Assembly: GCA_012964965.1 (NCBI GenBank)
Contig: DTTB01000019.1
Location: forward strand, 1 to 14,241
Direction: 5' to 3'
Source of the DNA: Candidatus Nitrosopelagicus sp.
GTDB taxonomy: Archaea > Thermoproteota > Nitrososphaeria > Nitrososphaerales > Nitrosopumilaceae
Length of the DNA: 14,241 nucleotides
The position numbers were made by a program, and so were the translations under genes. Positions 6,904-12,306 of the stretch are shown here, piece by piece. The stretch's first letter is position 1; each line of letters begins with the position of its first letter. Under the pieces are notes generated by a model. It was not told the DNA's origin, did not search any database, and saw only the letters and a list, made by a program, of their open reading frames with translations.

Positions 6904-8184
6904 ATGAAAAAGATTGTTGTTCAAAAGAAGGATTCAGTTAAGCTTTACAAAATAAGAAAAACTTTACAAGAATTATCAAAAATAGCTGGAAGGGGCACTG
7001 AGTTAATTTCAGTGTATATTCCAAAAGGTAAGCAGTTACATGAAGTAATAACTAATTTAAGAGAAGAGCAAGGAACTGCCGATAATATCAAGTCTGATCT
7101 TACTAGGACTCATGTTGTTGATTCATTATCAAGAGTAATTCAGAGATTAAAACTATACAAAAAAACTCCTGAGAGCGGGTTGGCGATATTTTGTGGTGCA
7201 TTACCAAGGGAAGAAGGTGGTCCACCAGGCAGTGAGGTTGTAAAAAGTTTTGAAATTGATCCTCCAAAAGATCTTAAGACATTTTTGTACAGATGTGATG
7301 ATCATTTTCATGTTGATATTCTGAAAGAAATGCTAAAGGATGATAATCTAATCGGCTTTTTAGCAATAGATGCAAAAGATGCTGGGTGGGGACTATTACA
7401 TGGAGATAAAATTGAGGTTTTAAAGGAGACCAGTTCTGGTGTTGCCGGTAAGCACAGACAGGGTGGTCAGTCAGCAAAGAGATTTCAAAAACTAAGAGAA
7501 ATGGAAATAGGTTATTATTTTACTAGATTGGCCAATACCACCCGAGAATTTTTTATCGATATTTATCCCATCAAAGGATTGATAATTTCTGGCCCTGGAC
7601 CAACAAAGGAGGAGTTTGTTAACCAAAATTATTTGGAATACAGATTACAGGACATGATAATTGGAACTATTGATGCATCATATTCTGGGGCAGAAGGGAT
7701 AAGAGAGGCATTTACAAAATCAACGGACCTACTTTCCAACTTTAGGATGGTTGAAGAAAAACTGATGGTTGATAAATTATTTAAACAAATTAACAGTCAT
7801 TCTGGATTGGGAGTTTACGGTCTTGATGATATTATAGATTACCTAAAAAATAATGTTGTAGATACGGTAATTGTTACTGATCATATAGAACTTGCTAGAA
7901 TAGAGGTAAAGTGTAACAAATGTTCTCATACTGATGATAAAATTGTTGAACAAACAATATTGATAAAAACAAAGACAGAACTCCAAAATTCACCATGCTC
8001 CTCCTGTAAATCAAAGGATATCATAGTGACTGACCAAGATGTAGTGGATTATCTTGCTTTACTAGCGGCAAAAACTGGAACAAGTTTAGAGGTAATTTCA
8101 GGTGTTACAGAATATGGTTCAATGTTAGCAAGTTTGGGTAAAATTGGCGCTGTTTTAAGATATAATCCAAACTATTCCAATTAG
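6904..8184 (+). CDS. prf1: Peptide chain release factor aRF1 (eRF1 family)
   Basis: aRF1 (426 aa) recognises all three stop codons in the ribosomal A site and triggers peptide release. Domain 1 carries T58-A-D-N-I-K-S64 (canonical TASNIKS) and YRCDDHF at 129-135 (canonical YxCxxxF), both for stop decoding. Domain 2 has G187-G188-Q189 in GKHRQGGQSAKRF, the peptidyl-hydrolysis loop. Domain 3 includes a zinc ribbon with C337-x2-C340 and C365-x2-C368, where it meets the aIF5B/aEF1A-type GTPase and ABCE1. Length is typical of archaea. Asp60 instead of Ser is the only oddity in the decoding motifs. ATG 6904 has a weak AGGT four to seven bases upstream. It is monocistronic and ends four bases before the convergent HIT gene stop. 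Genes in this window end with TAA, TAG and TGA, so no stop reassignment is indicated. Confidence 0.97.
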   Translation: MKKIVVQKKDSVKLYKIRKTLQELSKIAGRGTELISVYIPKGKQLHEVITNLREEQGTADNIKSDLTRTHVVDSLSRVIQRLKLYKKTPESGLAIFCGALPREEGGPPGSEVVKSFEIDPPKDLKTFLYRCDDHFHVDILKEMLKDDNLIGFLAIDAKDAGWGLLHGDKIEVLKETSSGVAGKHRQGGQSAKRFQKLREMEIGYYFTRLANTTREFFIDIYPIKGLIISGPGPTKEEFVNQNYLEYRLQDMIIGTIDASYSGAEGIREAFTKSTDLLSNFRMVEEKLMVDKLFKQINSHSGLGVYGLDDIIDYLKNNVVDTVIVTDHIELARIEVKCNKCSHTDDKIVEQTILIKTKTELQNSPCSSCKSKDIIVTDQDVVDYLALLAAKTGTSLEVISGVTEYGSMLASLGKIGAVLRYNPNYSN

Positions 8185-8188
8185 AACA

Positions 8189-8605
8189 TTATACTACAAA
8201 ACTTCGTATTTTTTGCACTAATTTATTCAGTTCAATGTCTTTCATTAGTTTTCTTTGTGTCCATAATGTTTCAGTTGTATTGTATCTTGGAATTATATGA
8301 ACATGAACATGTGGTATGATCTGTTTGGCCGCTTTTCCATTGTTTTGTGCAATGCTAAATCCATCAGCTTTTGTTGCTTTAATTATGGCACTTATAATTT
8401 TTGGAATCTTTGAAAATAAATCCATAATTTCTTCAACACTCATATCTGTTAACTTTTCATACGGTTTTTTCGTAATAATAAGCGAGTGACCAACATCTAT
8501 CGGATATCTATCTAAAATTACTATGTGATTATCATCCTTATGGATTAAGTGACATGGAAGTTTGCCATTTATAATATCACAGAAGATACAATCGGTCAAT
8601 GTCAC
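8189..8605 (-). CDS. HIT-family nucleotide hydrolase/transferase
   Basis: A 138-aa histidine-triad protein of the Hint/HinT-like branch. The triad is H99-x-H101-x-H103 in PHVHVHIIPR, where the middle His is the nucleophile that forms the AMP intermediate. N88-N89-G90 is the usual NxG turn. C6-x2-C9 near the N-terminus (DCIFCDI) is the zinc pair of many HIT proteins, and DVGHSLIITKKPYE is the conserved beta-strand region. Likely substrates are nucleotidyl phosphoramidates or dinucleotide polyphosphates, but the sequence does not decide. The start is GTG 8603-8605, since a TATA box lies ~24 bases upstream and the reading matches the usual short lead-in before CIFC. Divergent from the 84-aa gene and convergent with prf1. 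Confidence 0.93.
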   Translation of the reverse strand: MTLTDCIFCDIINGKLPCHLIHKDDNHIVILDRYPIDVGHSLIITKKPYEKLTDMSVEEIMDLFSKIPKIISAIIKATKADGFSIAQNNGKAAKQIIPHVHVHIIPRYNTTETLWTQRKLMKDIELNKLVQKIRSFVV

Positions 8606-8623
8606 TTAAGTATATTAAATTCT

Positions 8624-8633
8624 ATTATATATT
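8624..8633. promoter_or_regulatory. TATA element possibly shared by HIT gene and 84-aa gene
   Basis: ATTATATATT sits in the 54-base gap between divergent starts. On the minus strand (AATATATAAT) its centre is ~24 bases from the HIT GTG. On the plus strand it is ~32 bases from ATG 8660, leaving a leader of only about five bases. The box is nearly palindromic, and no second comparable AT element is placed for the plus gene. Confidence 0.5.
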
Positions 8634-8659
8634 GACATTAGTAATAACAATCAGAGAAT

Positions 8660-8914
8660 ATGAAATTTAGTATAGAAATTATAATAGGTGATAGGTATAA
8701 CTCTGCTGATTCCTTAGATAAAGATCAAATACATAATTGGTTATTGAATATGCAAAAAAATGATATATTAAAAGTTGAGACAGAGGATGAATATTGGGAG
8801 GATATACCTGAACAACTTTTTGAGTTAATAAAAACATGTATTGAGAAAAAAAACTATCAATTTAAAATGGATAAGGGTCATTTATGGTTAAACGTAGAAA
8901 TCCCAATTGAATAA
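8660..8914 (+). CDS. Unrecognised small acidic protein
   Basis: An 84-aa frame that I do not recognise. It begins with a beta-like strand (KFSIEIIIGD). A helix follows (DKDQIHNWLLNMQKND), then an acidic strand or turn (LKVETEDEYWED), a second helix (PEQLFELIKTCIEKKN), and a last pair of strands (YQFKMDKGHLWLNVEIPI). The beta-alpha-beta-alpha-beta pattern suggests one compact cytosolic domain, strongly negative overall. There is no signal peptide, membrane segment or metal cluster. Good helix/strand patterning and a promoter at the right distance support a real gene. It is divergent from the HIT gene and probably shares its promoter element, which is weak evidence for co-regulation. Confidence 0.65.
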   Translation: MKFSIEIIIGDRYNSADSLDKDQIHNWLLNMQKNDILKVETEDEYWEDIPEQLFELIKTCIEKKNYQFKMDKGHLWLNVEIPIE

Positions 8915-9031
8915 AAATCAAAAATATCTTAAAATGAATGATGCTGGGTATTTTTTAAATTATCAGGAAAGCTCATAGACTAATCATATACAGTGTTTTT
9001 AATTCAAATCTTTTGCAATTTTATTCCAAAT

Positions 9032-9047
9032 TTTATATGTTATATAG
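9032..9047 (+). promoter_or_regulatory. TATA-like region upstream of the membrane-anchored His protein
   Basis: Two overlapping AT boxes are seen, TTTATATG (9032-9039) and TTATATAG (9040-9047, approximate edges). The second is ~30 bases before ATG 9073 and would give a leader of only a few bases. The rest of the 158-base gap 8915-9072 is AT-rich and shows nothing else I can support. Confidence 0.4.
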
Positions 9048-9072
9048 GGTTAAAATTTGAATTTAATTGTAG

Positions 9073-9669
9073 ATGGGCAGAAGAAGAAGAGAAGAGCGAC
9101 GAGAGAAACGGGAAGATTTTGCTTCTAAGCGTTCATCCATAAAACGAAAAAATGCACTTTTAGCTATAGGCGTACTTTCGGTTATTGGTCTAATCGTTGG
9201 TTATGCATCTTTTGTGTTTGTAACTGAGGAACGCACTGGTCCAGGAATACCTCCTGGTGCTGGAAAGCTTGGTGATGAGCATGAGCATGCTTCTGTGTTA
9301 GTGAGGATTTTTGGCGATAAATTTGATTTTTCTGCAACAACTTATCAGATAAAAAGTGCATGGATACATTTTGAATCAAGTGATGGTGAAACTATTCATA
9401 GGCATGCGTCTGGTGTAACTACCGGCTACTTATTTGAGAATTTGGGTATTAGAATTAATGCAGATTGTTTCATATTTTCTGATGGTAGACAATTTTGTAC
9501 GAATGAAGATTATTCGCTCAAATATTACATTAATCATCAGGCTGTAAGTGATATTAACAATTATGTATTAGAAGAAGAGGACAGGATTTTAATTTCATAT
9601 GGAAGTGAAAGCCAAGAACAGATTGAGGAACAATTAGAAGAACTCGATTCACAATTAATTAATAAATAA
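9073..9669 (+). CDS. Membrane-anchored extracytoplasmic protein with His motifs
   Basis: A 198-aa protein with a very basic N-terminus (about 12 Arg/Lys in 26 residues), one transmembrane anchor (about 28-50), a Gly/Pro linker (TGPGIPPGAG), and an outward domain of ~110 residues. The domain shows H70-x-H72 at the start of a strand (HEHASVLVRIFGDKFDF), then H99, SDGETIH109-R-H111, a GYLFENLGI helix, a Cys pair (C132, C142) flanking FIFSDGRQ, and a final strand DRILISYG. The order HxH..., D-G-x-x-IH, LG-helix, ...NG-like turn, DxIxISYG resembles a known layout of His-containing beta-grasp-like extracytoplasmic domains in bacteria and archaea. The clustered His may bind a metal, and the Cys pair may form a disulfide. 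A short acidic helix (EEQLEELDSQL) ends it. I cannot name the function. It is convergent with the next gene. Confidence 0.75.
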   Translation: MGRRRREERREKREDFASKRSSIKRKNALLAIGVLSVIGLIVGYASFVFVTEERTGPGIPPGAGKLGDEHEHASVLVRIFGDKFDFSATTYQIKSAWIHFESSDGETIHRHASGVTTGYLFENLGIRINADCFIFSDGRQFCTNEDYSLKYYINHQAVSDINNYVLEEEDRILISYGSESQEQIEEQLEELDSQLINK

Positions 9670-9694
9670 ACTGATAAGATATTACCAAAATCTA

Positions 9695-9988
9695 CTAATC
9701 TAACCTTTTTTCAATATTTGGTATATTTGATCTAATTATTTCTAACATGTCTAATCGAACAATCTCATCCATCTCAACATTGAATTTACTACGAAAAAAT
9801 TCACGATATCTTTGTTCTAATATTGCAACTACCGCACCCTCAAAAAAACTTCGATCGTTTTCAGGATTGAAAACAATTGTTCGAATATTGTGGTTTTCTA
9901 AAAAATTATAATAATTAATCAATTCATCTAAATTACCAAGGTCACTTCTAACATCCTGCATGAAATTTTCAATTTCTTCAGAATTCAT
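9695..9988 (-). CDS. Unrecognised acidic helical protein
   Basis: A 97-aa frame without a recognised family. It starts with two predicted helices rich in Asp/Glu (SEEIENFMQDVRSDL, DELINYYNFLENH). A short strand IRTIVF follows, then a loop (NPENDRS), and a long helical C-terminal half (FFEGAVVAILEQRYREFF, EIVRLDMLEIIRSNIP). There is no membrane segment, Cys cluster or signal. Amphipathic helix patterning and the clean ATG with an AT box upstream favour a real gene. It is divergent from ilvD with a 72-base spacer and separate boxes, and convergent with the membrane-anchored protein (25 bases between stops). Nothing in the sequence ties it to branched-chain amino acid synthesis. Confidence 0.62.
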   Translation of the reverse strand: MNSEEIENFMQDVRSDLGNLDELINYYNFLENHNIRTIVFNPENDRSFFEGAVVAILEQRYREFFRSKFNVEMDEIVRLDMLEIIRSNIPNIEKRLD

Positions 9989-10005
9989 AATTTTTGTAAC
10001 TAATA

Positions 10006-10015
10006 CTTACTTATG
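10006..10015 (-). promoter_or_regulatory. Possible TATA box of the 97-aa gene
   Basis: The minus strand reads CATAAGTAAG, centred ~22.5 bases from the ATG at 9988. This is slightly closer than the other boxes here, so it is a weak call. Confidence 0.3.
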
Positions 10016-10032
10016 AGATTTACATTTTTAGA

Positions 10033-10040
10033 ATTTAAAT
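10033..10040 (+). promoter_or_regulatory. TATA box of ilvD
   Basis: ATTTAAAT is centred 24.5 bases before ATG 10061 but only 18.5 bases before the in-frame TTG 10055. This favours the ATG as the leaderless start. Confidence 0.55.
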
Positions 10041-10060
10041 TACAGTAACATGTATTGAAG

Positions 10061-11791
10061 ATGTTTAAAATGGGAATATCAAGTAGGAATGTAGTAGAAG
10101 GAACAGCAAGAGCCCCACATAGAGCAATGTACAAAGCTATGGGCTTGACTGATGATGATCTTAGCAAACCATTCGTTGGTGTTTGTCACACAGGAAATGA
10201 AGCTACTCCATGTAACATACATTTACCTGGACTTGCTCAAAAAGCAAAAGATGGTGTAAAGGACGCAGGTGCTACACCAAGAGAATTTAGTACAATTGCA
10301 GTAAGTGATGGAATCGCGATGGGTCATGAAGGTATGAAATCATCGTTAGTTAGTAGAGAGGTTATTGCTGATTCAATTGAATTAATGGTAAGAGCACATC
10401 AATATGATGCACTAGTTGGTATTGCTGGTTGTGATAAAAGTTTGCCAGGCACTATGATGGCTATGGCAAGACTGAATATTCCTTCCGTTTTTGTTTATGG
10501 TGGAACAATTATGCCTGGAATGTTAGACGGAAAGGAGCTAACAGTTGTTGATGTTTATGAAGCAGTGGGCTCGTATGATGCAGGGAAGATTTCACTAGAA
10601 GAATTAAAGAATATAGAAGACAATGCATGTCCAAATGCAGGTTCTTGTGGTGGAATGTTTACAGCGAATACAATGGCTTCAATTTCTGAAGCAATTGGAA
10701 TTGCATTACCAGGTAGTGCCAGTCCACCAGCTGAAGATGCAAGAAGGGAGGATATAGTATATGAAACAGGTAAGGCGTGTGGACGATTAATAGAACTTGG
10801 AATCAAACCTAGTGACATATTTACAATTGATGCATTTGAAAATGCAATTACGATGTTGAATGCTGTTGGTGGCTCTACAAATGGTATTTTGCATTTATTG
10901 GCATTAGCAAATGAGGCTAAGATAAAACTGAGTTATGATGATTTTGAAAGAATTAGGAAAAGAACTCCTCATCTTGCTGATATGAAACCTGGCGGGGAAT
11001 ATGTAATGAATAGTTTGGATAAGGTAGGAGGAATTCCATTAATTATGAAAAAACTTTTAGATAATAACCTGATTCATGGTGATGCATTAACAGTTACGGG
11101 GAAAACAATAAAAGATAATCTTCAAAACGTAAAAATTTCAGCGGAACAAAAAATTGTAAGATCCATAGAAAATCCATTACATAATGTTGGGACAGCTGTA
11201 ATACTAAAAGGAACTTTAGCACCTGATGGTGCAGTAATTAAAACTGCTGGTATGGAAATGACAAAATTTACTGGTAAGGCTAAAGTCTTTGATTCAGAGG
11301 AGACGGCATTTGACTCGGTAGCAAAGGGCGAAATTGATGAAGGCGATGTTTTGGTTATTAGATATGAAGGACCAAAGGGTGGCCCAGGGATGAGAGAAAT
11401 GTTGGCTACTACCGCCGCCATTGTGGGACAGGGACTAGGTAAAAAAGTTGCAATGGTAACAGATGGTAGATTCTCTGGTGGAACACGCGGATTTATGGTT
11501 GGTCATGTTGCGCCTGAGGCATTTGTTGGTGGACCAATCGCCCTTGTCAAAAACGACGATGAGATAAGTGTCAATATTGAGGATAATAGTATTAATCTAC
11601 AAGTTTCAAAAGATGAACTTGAAAAAAGAAGTAAAGAGTGGAGAATGCCTAAACCTAACTACGAATCAGGCGCGTTATCTAAATATGCATTTCTAGTTGG
11701 TTCTGCTGCTGATGGCGCTACAACTGATCCAGATAATTTTCTTAAAATGTCCAAACATCTTCGGGATAATATGTTAACACATATCGATTAA
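10061..11791 (+). CDS. ilvD: Dihydroxy-acid dehydratase
   Basis: IlvD dehydrates 2,3-dihydroxy-isovalerate and -methylvalerate to the 2-oxo acids, the third shared step of valine and isoleucine synthesis, using an Fe-S cluster and Mg2+. Three cluster cysteines are visible: C51 in EATPCNIH, C124 in GCDKSLPG and C196 in [13 protein letters not shown]. The N-terminus [20 protein letters not shown] is typical, as are GGPGMREML and the [11 protein letters not shown] motif in the C-terminal half. I start at ATG 10061 (576 aa) because a TATA box fits it. The frame also has a TTG six bases earlier (578 aa) and an ATG at 10070. Length is normal. The related EDD/sugar-acid dehydratases are less likely given the close IlvD motif match. 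Its stop overlaps that of a small minus-strand gene. Confidence 0.96.
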   Translation: MFKMGISSRNVVEGTARAPHRAMYKAMGLTDDDLSKPFVGVCHTGNEATPCNIHLPGLAQKAKDGVKDAGATPREFSTIAVSDGIAMGHEGMKSSLVSREVIADSIELMVRAHQYDALVGIAGCDKSLPGTMMAMARLNIPSVFVYGGTIMPGMLDGKELTVVDVYEAVGSYDAGKISLEELKNIEDNACPNAGSCGGMFTANTMASISEAIGIALPGSASPPAEDARREDIVYETGKACGRLIELGIKPSDIFTIDAFENAITMLNAVGGSTNGILHLLALANEAKIKLSYDDFERIRKRTPHLADMKPGGEYVMNSLDKVGGIPLIMKKLLDNNLIHGDALTVTGKTIKDNLQNVKISAEQKIVRSIENPLHNVGTAVILKGTLAPDGAVIKTAGMEMTKFTGKAKVFDSEETAFDSVAKGEIDEGDVLVIRYEGPKGGPGMREMLATTAAIVGQGLGKKVAMVTDGRFSGGTRGFMVGHVAPEAFVGGPIALVKNDDEISVNIEDNSINLQVSKDELEKRSKEWRMPKPNYESGALSKYAFLVGSAADGATTDPDNFLKMSKHLRDNMLTHID

Positions 11792-11901
11792 ACGCCAGAA
11801 CATTTTTGATGGCTTTCAAGTTTCCATTTACCCGTTAACTGATGATATGGTTGACTCCAATCTAGATTACTTGTACCACATTTGTAGCAAGTTTTCTTCA
11901 T
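11788..11901 (-). CDS. 37-residue zinc-ribbon-like microprotein
   Basis: A short frame, ATG 11899-11901 to TAA 11788-11790, encodes 37 residues with C5-x2-C8 ([12 protein letters not shown]) and H31-x2-C34 (LESHQKCSG). These are the four ligands of a minimal zinc knuckle or ribbon. Between them, [13 protein letters not shown] has the GKW(K)L strand common in tiny archaeal CxxC/HxxC proteins. Support for expression: a palindromic ATTTAAAT box lies ~26 bases upstream, giving a leaderless mRNA. Its last four bases overlap the ilvD stop (TTAA 11788-11791), tail to tail. Such proteins may bind nucleic acid or protein, but no function can be read from the sequence. A chance ORF with four correctly spaced ligands and a placed TATA box is unlikely, though possible. 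Confidence 0.7.
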   Translation of the reverse strand: MKKTCYKCGTSNLDWSQPYHQLTGKWKLESHQKCSGV

Positions 11902-11922
11902 AAAATATATCAGCTCAGATCG

Positions 11923-11932
11923 CATTTAAATG
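11923..11932 (-). promoter_or_regulatory. TATA box of the zinc-ribbon microprotein
   Basis: CATTTAAATG, a perfect 10-base palindrome, is centred ~26 bases from the minus-strand ATG at 11901. In the plus direction the start it would set near 11953 leads only to a five-codon frame, so the minus strand is the likely user. Confidence 0.55.
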
Positions 11933-11949
11933 TACCGTACTATACCGTA
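11933..11949. repeat. Phased direct repeat TACCGTA x2 abutting a TATA box
   Basis: TACCGTA occurs at 11933-11939 and again at 11943-11949, ten bases apart, so both copies face the same side of the helix. On the minus strand the pair lies directly upstream of the zinc-ribbon TATA box, where BRE contacts or an activator would sit. Candidate operator, inferred from position and phasing. Confidence 0.45.
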
Positions 11950-11989
11950 ATTACACATAATGGTATCCCAAAACTGAAATGATAAATGT

Positions 11990-12184
11990 CTATTTACCAA
12001 TTGCTTTTGAAATTTTCAATGCAGTTTTAAGACCAATCAACTGGGTGTGTATAGCAATTTTTTGTATTCCTACACCTATTGCGCTCATACAATTCTATAA
12101 TTTTCATAGATCAATAATTGATCGCATGATTTTCTTTGATCTATTACTAAAATTCAATTTTTTATTTTCTAGATTTATAGACAT
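11990..12184 (-). pseudogene. Probable decayed small gene with two in-frame stops
   Basis: From ATG 12182-12184 to TAG 11990-11992 one minus-strand frame of 65 codons reads like protein on both sides of two stops. The 26-residue first part begins MSINLENKKLNF and ends KIMRSIIDL. Then come TGA, Lys-Leu, TAG, Asn-Cys, followed by 32 residues from MSAIGVGIQK through IAIHTQLIGLKTALK to ISKAIGK. Changing TGA to TGG and TAG to TAT would give the natural-looking IIDLWKLYNCMSAIGVG. The second part is an Ile/Lys amphipathic helix pattern unlike the AT-rich noise nearby. A T-rich box (12201-12209) lies ~22 bases before the first ATG. Alternatives: only the 32-residue part (start 12088) is translated, or the frame is chance. 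I do not recognise a family. Confidence 0.35.
12106..12144. repeat. Nested inverted repeats built on GATCAA
   Basis: Two overlapping inverted repeats share a left arm. ATAGATCAA (12106-12114) pairs with TTGATCTAT (12136-12144), nine perfect bases. GATCAAT (12109-12115) also pairs with ATTGATC (12117-12123) around a single base. So three GATCAA half-sites lie in 39 bases. They could form alternative hairpins or bind a dimeric regulator. They fall inside the decayed frame, so coincidence of AT-rich coding sequence is possible. Confidence 0.4.
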
Positions 12185-12255
12185 GAAAACTCTAATTTTA
12201 CATTAAAAAACCTAATTTCTATACCCAAAAACGCGTATTTTATCACTAATTTTTT

Positions 12256-12280
12256 TTATATAAAAATCATGGTTTAAATA
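12256..12280 (+). promoter_or_regulatory. trpE promoter region with two candidate TATA boxes
   Basis: TTTATATAAAAA (about 12256-12266) and TTTAAATA (12273-12280) lie upstream of trpE. The first would give a leader of roughly 20 bases. The second is centred 26.5 bases before an out-of-frame ATG at 12303 and 30.5 bases before the trpE GTG at 12307. No obvious operator repeat or attenuator was found around them. Confidence 0.45.
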
Positions 12281-12306
12281 CAGTTCAATTTTGTCTATCA
12301 GCATGG

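Larger units (their letters stand above)
11902..12306. other. Long intergenic region before trpE
   Basis: 405 bases without an intact gene of convincing quality. From left to right it holds the zinc-ribbon promoter (11923-11932), a phased direct repeat (11933-11949), a probable decayed minus-strand gene (11990-12184) containing an inverted repeat (12106-12144), T-rich stretches, and the trpE promoter boxes (12256-12280). The plus-strand 75-codon frame at 11979-12206 is Phe/Ile-rich and looks like the shadow of the minus-strand frame. Confidence 0.5.

Noticed and set aside
8934..8978. Fourteen- to fifteen-codon frames on both strands in the 8915-9072 gap
   Set aside because: Very short, no convincing promoter spacing or motifs; expected by chance in AT-rich DNA.
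11122..11421. Minus-strand frames inside ilvD (10555-10818, 11122-11421) and trpE (13344-13535)
   Set aside because: Antisense shadows of conserved coding sequence. Their Ala/Pro/Ser-rich translations mirror Gly/Ala-rich ilvD codons.
11979..12206. Plus-strand 75-codon frame before trpE
   Set aside because: Composition is extreme (Phe, Ile and Leu dominate). It has no Shine-Dalgarno or TATA box at the right distance, and it lies opposite a more protein-like Lys/Ile-rich minus-strand frame, so it looks like a shadow.
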